This document shows positions 8,154 through 19,995 of a stretch of DNA of 64,000 nt, piece after piece. The position numbers and the translations under genes were made by a program. Numbering within the stretch: the stretch's first letter is position 1; every line of letters starts with the position of its first letter. Below the pieces are notes generated by a model. That model saw nothing but the letters and a program-made list of their open reading frames with translations. It searched no databases and was not told the origin of the DNA. The stretch is from the NCBI RefSeq assembly GCF_021354595.1, contig NZ_JADWYJ010000001.1:1651446-1715445 (forward strand). Direction: 5' to 3'. The stretch is from Maribellus sp. CM-23 (GTDB taxonomy: Bacteria; Bacteroidota; Bacteroidia; Bacteroidales; Prolixibacteraceae).

Positions 8154-9704
8154 TCACTTGTCATCCAAAATTCTTCTATATTCTTCCATCAGCTCATTTA
8201 CCTTTTCAGGCATCTGTTTTGCCAAATCATTCTGCTGCGCAATATCGTCTGTAATGTTATACAGCTGTGTATCATATCCAAAACCAGTTTCGTTATCGAC
8301 CCCCCAACTCACTTTTTTGGCGCCTTCGTACGCAGGTATCAGTATCCAGTCGCCTTTCCTGAATGCCGTTCGATGATAGAGTCCCTCGATAACAACACTT
8401 TCTCTTCCTTTTTGCGAGCGGCCAAGCAGCACATCCAGCATATCTTCGCTATCGGTTTGTGGGATGCTTTGCCCTGTTAATTTGCTTAAGGATGCCACCA
8501 GATCAACCTGAGAAATAATTGCATTGGAAACTCCCGGTTTAATTTTGTCTTTCCACATCACCATAAAAGGAACCCTTGTTCCGGCATCATATAAACTATA
8601 TTTACCTCCCCTGAGAGGACCGGCGGGTGTATGGTTACCTACTTTCTCTGCCGATTCGTCCAAATAACCATCATCGAGCACCGGCCCATTGTCACTCGAG
8701 AATACAATAAGGGTGTTTTCCATTAGCCCTTCCTGCTCCAGCGTTTTCAGAAATTCACCAACGCACCAATCTGCTTCTGCAATAACATCACCACGCGGTC
8801 CCATTCCTGTTGTGCCCGCAAATCGGGGATGGGGCACCCTCGGCACATGCGGCTGATGCAGGGCATAAAACAGGAAGAAGGGATTGTCACTTCTTTGTTT
8901 TACAAATTGCTGCGCTCTTACAAGAAATGTATCTGCCATATTTTCATCTATCCATTGCGCAGACTTTCCACCTTTCTGATAGCCAATTCTGGAAATACCA
9001 TTATTGATGCTCATGTCGTGTCCGTGGCTATACATTACTTTTAAAAGTTCAGGATTGGCTTTTCCGGTTGGTTCACCTTCAAAGTTTTTCTTGTAACTAA
9101 CCTTTAATGAATCGGCTTTATCTAATCCAACCACATCTCCATTCTCAACATACACATTGGGCACACGGTCGTTGGTAGCAGCCATCACGTATGAATAATC
9201 AAAACCAATGACATTGGGATTTAATTTTATTGTCTCATTCCAATCCACATAGCCGTCGCCCATTCCTAAATGCCATTTACCTACTACGGCTGTTTCGTAG
9301 CCAGCATTCTTCAATATTTTTGGCAACGTTGGCTGCTCAGGATCTATCAAAAAAGGTGCGTCTCCAGAAAGCACCTGAGCTCTGGAATTACGCCATGGGT
9401 ATTGCCCGGTGAGCAATGAATAACGGCTTGGAGTACAGGTTGCAGAAGTGGCATATCCATTTTCGAACCGAATACCCTCGGTAGCTATCCGATCGATATT
9501 GGGTGTATTAAGTTTTCCTACTCCATAAGCACTTATGTCACCATACCCTAAGTCATCGGCATATATAATGACAACGTTAGGATGCTTAACGCCCTGCTCA
9601 ATATCTGTTTCAGTACCATTACCCTTCAATAATTGATACCCCACCCAAAAAACACAGGCACATATCACAATCAATAATATCCGCAGATTTTTTTTCTCTT
9701 TCAT
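8154..9704 (-). CDS. S1-family sulfatase, Cys type
   Basis: The 516-residue protein has an N-terminal hydrophobic segment (about 8-24) and then the arylsulfatase fold. The metal-binding acidic pair is at D50-D51 in IIYADDLGYGD. The full sulfatase signature CTPSRYSLLTG has C90 as the residue converted to formylglycine. The second metal-site region reads FSSDNGPV, and the motifs KWHLG and HQPHVP are also present. It should hydrolyse sulfate esters on carbohydrates in the periplasm or envelope after Cys maturation; the maturase gene (usually a radical SAM anSME in this phylum) is not in the window. It is the last gene of locus 1, separated from the GH2 gene by a MITE-like element ending 28 bp before this start codon. 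AAAGGA sits just upstream of the ATG. The sulfated sugar cannot be read from sequence. Confidence 0.93.
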   Translation of the reverse strand: MKEKKNLRILLIVICACVFWVGYQLLKGNGTETDIEQGVKHPNVVIIYADDLGYGDISAYGVGKLNTPNIDRIATEGIRFENGYATSATCTPSRYSLLTGQYPWRNSRAQVLSGDAPFLIDPEQPTLPKILKNAGYETAVVGKWHLGMGDGYVDWNETIKLNPNVIGFDYSYVMAATNDRVPNVYVENGDVVGLDKADSLKVSYKKNFEGEPTGKANPELLKVMYSHGHDMSINNGISRIGYQKGGKSAQWIDENMADTFLVRAQQFVKQRSDNPFFLFYALHQPHVPRVPHPRFAGTTGMGPRGDVIAEADWCVGEFLKTLEQEGLMENTLIVFSSDNGPVLDDGYLDESAEKVGNHTPAGPLRGGKYSLYDAGTRVPFMVMWKDKIKPGVSNAIISQVDLVASLSKLTGQSIPQTDSEDMLDVLLGRSQKGRESVVIEGLYHRTAFRKGDWILIPAYEGAKKVSWGVDNETGFGYDTQLYNITDDIAQQNDLAKQMPEKVNELMEEYRRILDDK

Positions 9705-9732
9705 AATCCTTTAAATAGCTATTCTGACTAAT

Positions 9733-9876
9733 TCTACTTTAACAGATTAAGTCTAGAATATGATTTTTCTGTTTGTTTCTACCCCGCCCTAAAGGGGGCA
9801 AACAGAAAAACCTGCCTGTTCCCTTTAGGGATATAAGGGTAAAAATAGGTAGGTTTTTCAAATGTGTTAAAGTAGA
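9733..9876. mobile_element. MITE-like element, 144 bp, with TIRs and target duplication
   Basis: TCTACTTTAACA at 9733-9744 and its exact reverse complement TGTTAAAGTAGA at 9865-9876 form perfect 12-bp terminal inverted repeats. They are flanked directly by a perfect 6-bp repeat, ACTAAT, at 9727-9732 and 9877-9882. Inside are two nested inverted repeats. TTTTTCTGTTTG pairs with CAAACAGAAAAA (ending at 9810), and CCCTAAAGGG (9787-9796) pairs with CCCTTTAGGG (9821-9830), so alternative hairpins are possible. There is no room for a transposase. These are the hallmarks of a non-autonomous miniature inverted-repeat element. It lies between the GH2 and sulfatase genes. Confidence 0.75.
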
Positions 9877-10005
9877 ACTAATGTTTCCAACTAATTAACC
9901 TGTTAAAACTTGTTGGAACCATACATCGTCACGATGCTTCAACCAATACTCCATTGGGCTGAAAAACTCCCTGCTACAGGGTCATTTTTATCCACTGCCG
10001 CTATA

Positions 10006-13248
<3,243 letters not shown>

Positions 13249-13300
13249 CTAATTATTATTTCGACAAGAAATCTTGGCAGATGGGAGTGAAACAGATTAA

Positions 13301-14506
13301 TTATTGTTCTAAATCCCTAAACCGTTTGAGTGCTTCAAGGAAATAGTAATCAGCATAATTGAGAGGTACATCAATTTCGGCTCCATGAGGAATGCTTCCT
13401 ACAGAATGTTTTAACACAAAGAAATTGTTTTCTCCTAACTTTGCTCTGTAGACCGGCGAGGCCAATGACTTCATTATCTCTTTCGCTTTTACAAGATAAA
13501 GCTCCTTGTTTTCAGAGAAACCGCTAAGCTCGCACAAGGCAGACGCCGTTATGGCAGCAGCCGAAGCATCGCGCAACTCGTTAGGGATATTCGGTGCGTT
13601 GTAATCCCAAAACGGCACCAGATCTTGTGGTAAATTGGGTGAGCCAAAAATGAAATTAGCTATTTCTTCGGCCACCTCCAGATACCTGAGATCCTTTGTT
13701 TCGCGATAACACACTGTGTAGCCGTACAAACCCCAGGCTTGTCCTCTGGCCCAAGCTGAATCATCGGAATACCCCTGCGCGGTATTTTTCTGACGCACAT
13801 CCCCGGTAATAGTGTCATAGTCAACAACATGCCACGAACTAAAATCTTCTCTGAACTGGTTTTTCAAAGTAGTGTTAGCATGCTGCACTGCAATGTCATA
13901 AAAAGTGGAATCACCACTCAGGCGCGTAGCATTAAACAGCAGTTCGAGGTTCATCATGTTGTCTATAATAACCGGACATTCCCACCCGCGTTGCGACATC
14001 CATCCGTTTGTGGTATTCCACGATTGTATAACGCCTGCTCCGGGTCTGAATCGGGTTGATAACGACTTAGCTGCCTGGACAATTACGTTGGTATACTTCT
14101 CATTTTTGTTTAAACGGTATGCATTGCCATAACTACATCCGATCATGAAACCCACATCGTGATGCCACTTCAGGTATTGCACACTCTCCAACGATTCAGT
14201 TAATTCAGTCCCGTAATCGATCCATTTCTGCTCGCCTGTTAGTTCATACATATACCACATCGTACCAGGAAAAAAGCCACTTGTCCAACATTGCGGATTC
14301 ACATAGCGGGTAGTCCCATCCTCATTCATTGTTCTTGGATTCAACACCTTATTCGTTTTACGAATTGCATCCAATTGCAATCCGATTTGAGCAGATGCAA
14401 ATTCTATGTTCTCATCTATAAAAGTTTGATTTGCATTTTCCTTCTTACATCCGAAAAACACTCCTATGGAAATCAAAACAAAAAAAAGCTGTCCAAAAAA
14501 TCTCAT
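13301..14506 (-). CDS. GH88 unsaturated glucuronyl hydrolase, lipoprotein
   Basis: I place the start at the ATG at 14506, not the TTG at 14527, because it gives a compact lipoprotein signal ending FFGC with C20. The 401-residue product shows the (alpha/alpha)6-barrel motifs of GH88: HHDVGFMIG with D117, and CPVIIDNMMNLELL with D182. It ends with a characteristic HSVGSIPHG...DVPLNYADYYFLEA stretch (not contiguous here). GH88 enzymes hydrate and cleave the unsaturated uronic acid left at the non-reducing end by polysaccharide lyases. It therefore implies lyase products, probably from the alginate-lyase-fold protein of the same operon. A close paralogue lies at 59030-60232. The preceding region contains a 33-codon micro-ORF. 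Confidence 0.92.
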   Translation of the reverse strand: MRFFGQLFFVLISIGVFFGCKKENANQTFIDENIEFASAQIGLQLDAIRKTNKVLNPRTMNEDGTTRYVNPQCWTSGFFPGTMWYMYELTGEQKWIDYGTELTESLESVQYLKWHHDVGFMIGCSYGNAYRLNKNEKYTNVIVQAAKSLSTRFRPGAGVIQSWNTTNGWMSQRGWECPVIIDNMMNLELLFNATRLSGDSTFYDIAVQHANTTLKNQFREDFSSWHVVDYDTITGDVRQKNTAQGYSDDSAWARGQAWGLYGYTVCYRETKDLRYLEVAEEIANFIFGSPNLPQDLVPFWDYNAPNIPNELRDASAAAITASALCELSGFSENKELYLVKAKEIMKSLASPVYRAKLGENNFFVLKHSVGSIPHGAEIDVPLNYADYYFLEALKRFRDLEQ

Positions 14507-14572
14507 AACACTATCTATAATTATCAATTTCTATTTTTCGCACTTTTCACGACTTTAAACTGAGCAAATCGT

Positions 14573-14674
14573 CTATGTGGTTTCTTCATTGGTTTTCGTT
14601 CCTGAACATCCCGAAAACAAAATCATCGCGCTAATAACGACAATACCAATAGTTGTGATTTTCTCTATTTTCAT
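14573..14674 (-). CDS. Micro-ORF: 33-residue lipoprotein leader
   Basis: Between GH20 and GH88 a 33-codon frame starts at ATG 14674 and ends at TAG 14573. It has two lysines near the N terminus, a hydrophobic core (TIGIVVISAMILF) and a lipobox-like FSGC with C23, followed by only ten residues, SGTKTNEETT. It looks like a complete lipoprotein signal with almost no mature protein. It may be a real small lipoprotein, or the remnant of a larger lipoprotein gene now lost. It is spaced 66-69 bp from both neighbours, as other genes in this operon are. Expression is unproven. Confidence 0.5.
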   Translation of the reverse strand: MKIEKITTIGIVVISAMILFSGCSGTKTNEETT

Positions 14675-14743
14675 TGTTACAGTATTAAAAGCAGTCAGGT
14701 ACACTCGCCAAACCACCTAGCCATCAGACTTACTAAAATCAAA

Positions 14744-16351
14744 TTAGTGTTTTTCTTCACTCACCCCATTGATTTCTGAGATGCGCTCCGGACGAAGCGG
14801 ATCAAACAGGCTAATATTCTCCCGCTCGAAAAATGGAATTAACCAACTAAGGCGACTACTAAAGCTCTCATAATCCTTGTTTAGTTCCTTGGTCCAGGCT
14901 GCTTCAGCCAGTGCCGACAAACGTGGGAATACCATGAACTCAAGTCGTTCGACAGTATGCATGGTTTCCGTCCACACATTGGCCTGAATTCCTTTAACAA
15001 AGTCGCTTTTATAAAACTGCCCACCTGTCATTTCCCCGTTGGGGAAAGCATATACGTCTTCAATAGGACAAAATCCGCCCCATCGTCTTCCGTCTTTGTG
15101 CGAATCATTCTGCACAAAATCAAAATAAAGCGGCCTGCGAGGACACATAATTGTTGCGTACTTCTTATCAACCGCCGTCTGTAACATTTGTGGCTTATCG
15201 TGTCGCCACCACATTACCCAGGTATCTTCGTTTCTTAAACCCGCGTTGGTCACTTCGTCCCATCCCATTACTGTTTTCCCAATGCATTTAACCGAATCGG
15301 CCATCCGGTTTAAAAAGTAATGTTCTACATCAACGAGGTCTTTCAATCCCTCTTTTTTCATCAACTCCTGTACTTCGGGAAAACCTGACCACTGGTGATT
15401 ACCATAGTGTACTTCATCACCTCCGATGTGGATAAATTCAGAAGGGAACAAAGCAGCCACTTCCTTAAGGATATTGGTCAAAAACTGGTATGTTCCTTCT
15501 TTGCCCGGGTGAAAAGTGAAATCAGGGTTTCTTTCTGAACCTCCTCCACCAAATTCGGGATATGCTCTAACAGCAGCCGTTGCATGACCGGGCATATCTA
15601 TTTCAGGGATAATTTCGATAAAACGTTCGGCTGCATACTCAATTATTTCTGTTATCTCCTTTTGGGTATAAAACCTGACGGGTGCATTCTTATCCCATTT
15701 GGTTCCGGCACCACCCACTTCGGTTAACAAAGGATATTGTTTTATTTCAATACGCCATGCGGGCTCATCTGTCAGGTGCCAGTGAAACTTGTTTAGTTTT
15801 TGCAGAGCCATCATGTCCAGTATCTTTTTCACTTCTTCCATGCCAAAGAAATGACGAGACTCATCGAGCATAAAACCGCGCCACTCATAACGTGGACTAT
15901 CATCGACCACACCACAGGGAATGGATGTATTACCCTTTTGCTGCGCATTAATAAGCAACTGAAGGAGTGACTGCAACCCGTAAAACGTCCCTTCCGAAGC
16001 GTTTGCTTCAATAACAATTTCGTCCGGTTCAATTACCAAACGATAAGCCTCTTTGGCTGTCACTTCGCTTGATTTGAACAGTTTAACCCGGGCATTTTGT
16101 TTCTTCTGACGCACATTGATATTGGCATAGCTCTTGGCCTGTGTCGTAAATACCTTGACTATATCATTGAACTCATCTGCATCTGTTGACACAGTTAGCC
16201 GATTGGAGAAATCGAAATACCCCTTTTTAGCCTCATAATGATTAGGATAAGGAACTATTATTGTGCTATTCTCTTGCGCAAAACCAATTAATACTGCCCA
16301 AAAAATAAGCGAAACCACCAGCAAAATACGCTTCTTCATTCTTTTAATCAT
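14744..16351 (-). CDS. GH20 beta-N-acetylhexosaminidase
   Basis: The 535-residue protein begins with a signal peptide (core about 9-24, cleavage near GFAQ); ATGs at codon 1 and codon 5 are both possible. A GH20b-type alpha/beta domain (about 30-150) precedes the catalytic TIM barrel (about 155-500). The diagnostic pair D312-E313 lies in FIHIGGDEVHYG; further motifs are WRGFMLDESRHFF, KFHWHLTDEPAWR and EIDMPGHATAA. The aspartate positions the substrate acetamido group and the glutamate is the general acid, so the enzyme removes terminal beta-GlcNAc or beta-GalNAc. It points to an amino sugar in the locus 1 substrate. It lies 66 bp after the alginate-lyase-fold gene on the same strand. Length is normal. 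Confidence 0.94.
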   Translation of the reverse strand: MIKRMKKRILLVVSLIFWAVLIGFAQENSTIIVPYPNHYEAKKGYFDFSNRLTVSTDADEFNDIVKVFTTQAKSYANINVRQKKQNARVKLFKSSEVTAKEAYRLVIEPDEIVIEANASEGTFYGLQSLLQLLINAQQKGNTSIPCGVVDDSPRYEWRGFMLDESRHFFGMEEVKKILDMMALQKLNKFHWHLTDEPAWRIEIKQYPLLTEVGGAGTKWDKNAPVRFYTQKEITEIIEYAAERFIEIIPEIDMPGHATAAVRAYPEFGGGGSERNPDFTFHPGKEGTYQFLTNILKEVAALFPSEFIHIGGDEVHYGNHQWSGFPEVQELMKKEGLKDLVDVEHYFLNRMADSVKCIGKTVMGWDEVTNAGLRNEDTWVMWWRHDKPQMLQTAVDKKYATIMCPRRPLYFDFVQNDSHKDGRRWGGFCPIEDVYAFPNGEMTGGQFYKSDFVKGIQANVWTETMHTVERLEFMVFPRLSALAEAAWTKELNKDYESFSSRLSWLIPFFERENISLFDPLRPERISEINGVSEEKH

Positions 16352-16417
16352 TTAAATATTTATACAGGAAACATAGCGACATTGGTTTACCCACCTACCA
16401 TAATCGCCACAGCACAG

Positions 16418-18103
16418 CTAGTTTGCAGGCTGAAGACTATTCATCCAATAATTAAAAGTTCGCCCGTATTTATTCATCGATGTTATCTTCAGCACATATT
16501 CGGCACATTTAGTGTCAATATACCGGAGCTCATCCAAAACGTATACTGTTCCCATTGGGTTATAAGGCTTGTTATAATCGCTGCGATCCTTATCCGGAGC
16601 CCACTCGGTATTCACAAACTCCAGGTGAACATAGTTTTCGGTATCCATCATATATGGTTCCCAAAACTTCACACAGCTTTCGATGGAACTTCCTTTTTTG
16701 TTCTGCAACTGATAAAGCGCTGTGGCTGCTGCTTTATCTTTGTACATGCCAGCTGCCTTTAATATACGCGCATAAAAAAGCAGGTTGTATGAATGGTAAG
16801 CAAACGCATCGCGGTTAACAAAGTCATGAGAAACACCATTTTCCAGAATGTTGAGTTCAATGTGACTTTTCAAATTATCCACAGAGGTATTATAGAGTGC
16901 CTCATCGTCTAATATCTGTGAAAAATAAAACAGGAAATTGATTCGTATCGTATTCCAGTTGTTTTCGAGCAGGTTGCCGGTAAAGTTCAATTGCTTATAA
17001 TAGTCAGCCCGCTTACGTATCCAGCCATCAATCGCGACACGATCCTGCTCACCAATGTGTTGTCTTATTACCGAGTAAGCTTCATACAAAGGAGTTATTA
17101 ACGATTCGCGCGGAGTATGATCGGTGGGCTCATTAATACTTGCCCATGCTTTTATTAAAGCGGTTGCTTTTTGAAGGTATAAACCGGCTTGTTCACTTTT
17201 TTTATCCATGAACATCCAATCAACTGCAATGGTGTAAATATTTTGGGCATTTTCCTTTGCAGTTGCCTGGTTTTCCTGGGTTAATTGTTGTACGGCGTAT
17301 GGTTCACTTGTCATGGCGGCATTGGCCACTTCTGTAATCCATTTGTTAAACGCGCTCCTCGCTGCACCCGATTCTTCCAGCTCTTTCACAGCGGCATTGT
17401 ACATCTCCAAATCAGCCACTAAGTTTGACAAGTAAGGCATTACAGCATTGACAATGATGGTATACTTATTATTTGTCACACCATCCTGCGCGGTAACGGT
17501 AAATTCAACAGGAGATGAAAAATCCTGTGGACCTTGCGGTGAATAGGTAGCCTTGGGAGATACCTCCAATTCAGGCGTCAAACTGGTTAAATCAGCACCG
17601 GCAGGCATTGTTACATATATCGTACTTCCATCTTTTACAATTTCAACAGCCTCGCTAAGCTGAAAAGATACCAGGTTGCACAACTCGCTGTTTGAGATAG
17701 TAAAACTCACTGAACTATTGGCAATTGATGTTATCTCTGAACCAGCGATCAGCTGGACCTCTCCTTTGGTCATCTGCGCATCACCCAGCTGAAATTTTTT
17801 TGCCAGAACAGTTTGCCCTTTCTGAAAGGTTATCGTCTTTTCAAAATCATTGAAATAATTCGAAATATCTACACCATCACCATCGCTAATGGCAATAGAA
17901 ATTGGGATATCCAATTTTGCGGGTGTACCATACACCGAGCTAAACACTACTTCGAGACTATCTCCGGAAACAAGACTCTTTTCTTCCAGCGCCATTTTTA
18001 AAGGAATCGCAGCAACCGGCTTGTCCTTTTCCAACATCTCATCCTGACCACATGCTGCGATAAAGCAAGCTGCGACAACTACTACCCATACAAGATACTT
18101 CAT
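16418..18103 (-). CDS. Alginate-lyase-fold lipoprotein with N-terminal binding module
   Basis: The ATG at 18103 is chosen over a TTG 48 bp upstream: GGAG precedes it and the resulting 561-residue product starts with a lipoprotein signal (IAAC, C18). Residues 30-140 look like a Calx-beta/Ig-like domain. Residues 142-222 match the DUF5018 type (YSPQGPQDFSSPVEFTV). Both are clearly related to the N terminus of the neighbouring FGE-fold lipoprotein. From about 230 the protein is helical and resembles the alginate lyase superfamily ((alpha/alpha) toroid). It has an ENNWNTIR motif (N381-N382-W383) and FAYHSYNLL (H437, Y439) as likely Asn/His/Tyr catalytic residues. It probably cleaves a uronic-acid polymer at the cell surface by beta-elimination, giving substrate for GH88. 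The exact PL family and substrate are unknown. Confidence 0.75.
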   Translation of the reverse strand: MKYLVWVVVVAACFIAACGQDEMLEKDKPVAAIPLKMALEEKSLVSGDSLEVVFSSVYGTPAKLDIPISIAISDGDGVDISNYFNDFEKTITFQKGQTVLAKKFQLGDAQMTKGEVQLIAGSEITSIANSSVSFTISNSELCNLVSFQLSEAVEIVKDGSTIYVTMPAGADLTSLTPELEVSPKATYSPQGPQDFSSPVEFTVTAQDGVTNNKYTIIVNAVMPYLSNLVADLEMYNAAVKELEESGAARSAFNKWITEVANAAMTSEPYAVQQLTQENQATAKENAQNIYTIAVDWMFMDKKSEQAGLYLQKATALIKAWASINEPTDHTPRESLITPLYEAYSVIRQHIGEQDRVAIDGWIRKRADYYKQLNFTGNLLENNWNTIRINFLFYFSQILDDEALYNTSVDNLKSHIELNILENGVSHDFVNRDAFAYHSYNLLFYARILKAAGMYKDKAAATALYQLQNKKGSSIESCVKFWEPYMMDTENYVHLEFVNTEWAPDKDRSDYNKPYNPMGTVYVLDELRYIDTKCAEYVLKITSMNKYGRTFNYWMNSLQPAN

Positions 18104-18188
18104 AATTTCTCCACTAAAAAAAACAACTACAGCAGTTATTTTTATAAACAATATTAACTGGCTAACGAATAAATCGAATTTTAAAGTA

Positions 18189-18224
18189 ATAAGAGTTGGT
18201 ATCCCTCAGAATACCAACTCTTAT
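18189..18224 (-). terminator. Strong 14-bp intra-operon hairpin
   Basis: ATAAGAGTTGGTAT and ATACCAACTCTTAT pair perfectly over 14 bp with an 8-base loop. The hairpin begins 12 bp after the stop of the FGE-fold gene and before the lyase gene. There is no good U tract on the minus strand (it continues TACTTTAAAA). It may be a partial terminator or a processing/stability element setting lower expression of downstream enzymes relative to SusC/D. Confidence 0.6.
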
Positions 18225-18235
18225 GTATCCACTTC

Positions 18236-19936
18236 TTATTTATTACGAACAATTCTAAATCCGATGGAGGCATGGTTTGGGTTTACACCAAACTCTTTAC
18301 CACGTTCCCACATTTCCATTTCATTATCCGTAGGACGTGTCCAATAGCATCCTCCGCGAGTCACTTTATTTGTGCCCGATTCAGGTCCCATAGGATCAGT
18401 TGTTGGAATTGCCGGATGTTCTCCGCCAGCCCAATCCCAGCACCATTCTCTCACATTACCCACCATATCGAAAATACCTAGTTCGTTGGCTTTAAAATTT
18501 GCACCAGGATGCGGTTCTCCCCAGTTGTTATAAACATTTGTGGCATTGGCTTGTACCCATCCCAACTCTGTTGCTACATCGCCGCCGGGGTAAATGTATC
18601 CTTGAGAGTACTTGCCTCCACGTGCAATGAATTCCCATTCTGCCTCAGTTGGCAAACGGTATCCTTTACCGTTAGGATCATTGATGGTTACAGTTGCTGA
18701 AGAAATACGGCCAGTTGCTTCACTCACTACATCTGATATTGTATAATACGGTTCTAAGCCATGCTCAATACTCAGCTTATTACTAAAGTCACAAGCATCA
18801 AACCATGACAAGCAAGTCATAGGAATAGTTGGTCCGGCAGGCTTCCATCTCCAGCCTTGAACACTGGCTCTGTCTTCACCTAATAAATCACCATACTCTC
18901 CCCACATGATCTCTAAAGTACTTACAAATAAATCTTTAGAAATAGTCGCTTCAAACATAGACGCTCCTCCGGCTCCCATCGTAAAGGTGCCTCCTTCAAC
19001 AAATACCATGAGAGGCGCAACTGCTTTTTCAACAATGCTTACGCTGTATTCCTGCGTCGTCACCCCATCTTCAGCGGTTACCGTATAAGTGTCACCCGCT
19101 TTTTCATAGGTGGCTCCATAGGCAAGTGTGAGTGAAGCGGTCAACTCAGCAGCATTGGTTCCTGTTGGCACATTTACATTGATCACCCGGTTAGCCTGAT
19201 CGATAACAGCAGGGTAATTACCAAGTATGAATGATTCGACAACAGCTTTATCATTTTTAGCATACTTAACAGAAACGGTGTATACCTTTTTAGTTTCACC
19301 ATCCTGCGCAGTAATGGTATACTCAACCGGAGATGAAAAATCCTGCTTACCTTCCGGTGAATAGCTTGCATCGAGCGATACTTCCAACACTGGCTCCAAA
19401 GCTGTCAGATCAGCACCGTATACCATGTATACCAAAACAGTGCGGTCTTCCTGGTTAATCTCGCCCTCTCTCCCATCAAGCAGAAAAGAGTTCAGGTTAC
19501 ACGATGGATTGTTGGTAATCGTTAAAGGAATCTTTTCGCCAGTAATAGTGTTCGTTTCACAACTGGCACTCAGCTCCACATTAATTTTAGCCATTTTAAG
19601 CTTACTGACTGAATAGTTTTTAGTAAGCGATTTCTCACCTCTTGGAAAAACAACCGTTTCAATAAACCCCAGAAAGTGTTGAGAAGCATCTTCTCCGTTT
19701 GCGTTGCTTACCGACAGAGTAATTTCAATGTCTTTACCGGCAACAGCGTCTCCCTCAACATCGAAAACAATACTTAGGCTGTCACCCGAAACCAGTACAT
19801 CATTTTTTACTGTCATTTTTAAGGCAACATTTTCCTTTTCCTGACTATTATGCAATAGGTCTTCTTTGTTACATCCGTAGATAAAAGCCACTGCAGCAAT
19901 GGTTAATATCCATATATAGCTTAATTTTTTCTTCAT
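18236..19936 (-). CDS. FGE/SUMF1-fold lipoprotein with tandem DUF5018-like modules
   Basis: The ATG at 19936 is preferred to a start 66 bp upstream because it gives a lipoprotein signal ending IYGC with C22. The 566-residue product carries a Calx-beta-like domain (about 35-145), two DUF5018-like modules (about 146-228 and 229-305), and an FGE/SUMF1-fold domain (about 310-564). The last has the usual landmarks FVEGGTFTMGAG, YRLPTEAEWEFIARGG, FDMVGNVREWCWDW and GFRIVRNK. True formylglycine-generating enzymes bind copper through two cysteines shortly after the GGS motif. Here that stretch reads RGGCYWTRPTDNE, without the C-x4-C pair. It is therefore unlikely to activate the sulfatase; a surface glycan-binding or other enzymatic role is more likely. 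It follows SusD by 59 bp, the usual place of a surface glycan-binding protein. Confidence 0.8.
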   Translation of the reverse strand: MKKKLSYIWILTIAAVAFIYGCNKEDLLHNSQEKENVALKMTVKNDVLVSGDSLSIVFDVEGDAVAGKDIEITLSVSNANGEDASQHFLGFIETVVFPRGEKSLTKNYSVSKLKMAKINVELSASCETNTITGEKIPLTITNNPSCNLNSFLLDGREGEINQEDRTVLVYMVYGADLTALEPVLEVSLDASYSPEGKQDFSSPVEYTITAQDGETKKVYTVSVKYAKNDKAVVESFILGNYPAVIDQANRVINVNVPTGTNAAELTASLTLAYGATYEKAGDTYTVTAEDGVTTQEYSVSIVEKAVAPLMVFVEGGTFTMGAGGASMFEATISKDLFVSTLEIMWGEYGDLLGEDRASVQGWRWKPAGPTIPMTCLSWFDACDFSNKLSIEHGLEPYYTISDVVSEATGRISSATVTINDPNGKGYRLPTEAEWEFIARGGKYSQGYIYPGGDVATELGWVQANATNVYNNWGEPHPGANFKANELGIFDMVGNVREWCWDWAGGEHPAIPTTDPMGPESGTNKVTRGGCYWTRPTDNEMEMWERGKEFGVNPNHASIGFRIVRNK

Positions 19937-19995
19937 AATTAAACTTTTTAAAATTTTGTAATACAGATACAGAGATAGCTCTGCACCAGTAATTT

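Noticed and set aside
18236..19936. Annotation as sulfatase-activating formylglycine-generating enzyme
   Set aside because: The fold matches, but the cysteine pair needed for copper binding is missing and the lipoprotein location and added beta modules do not fit that role.
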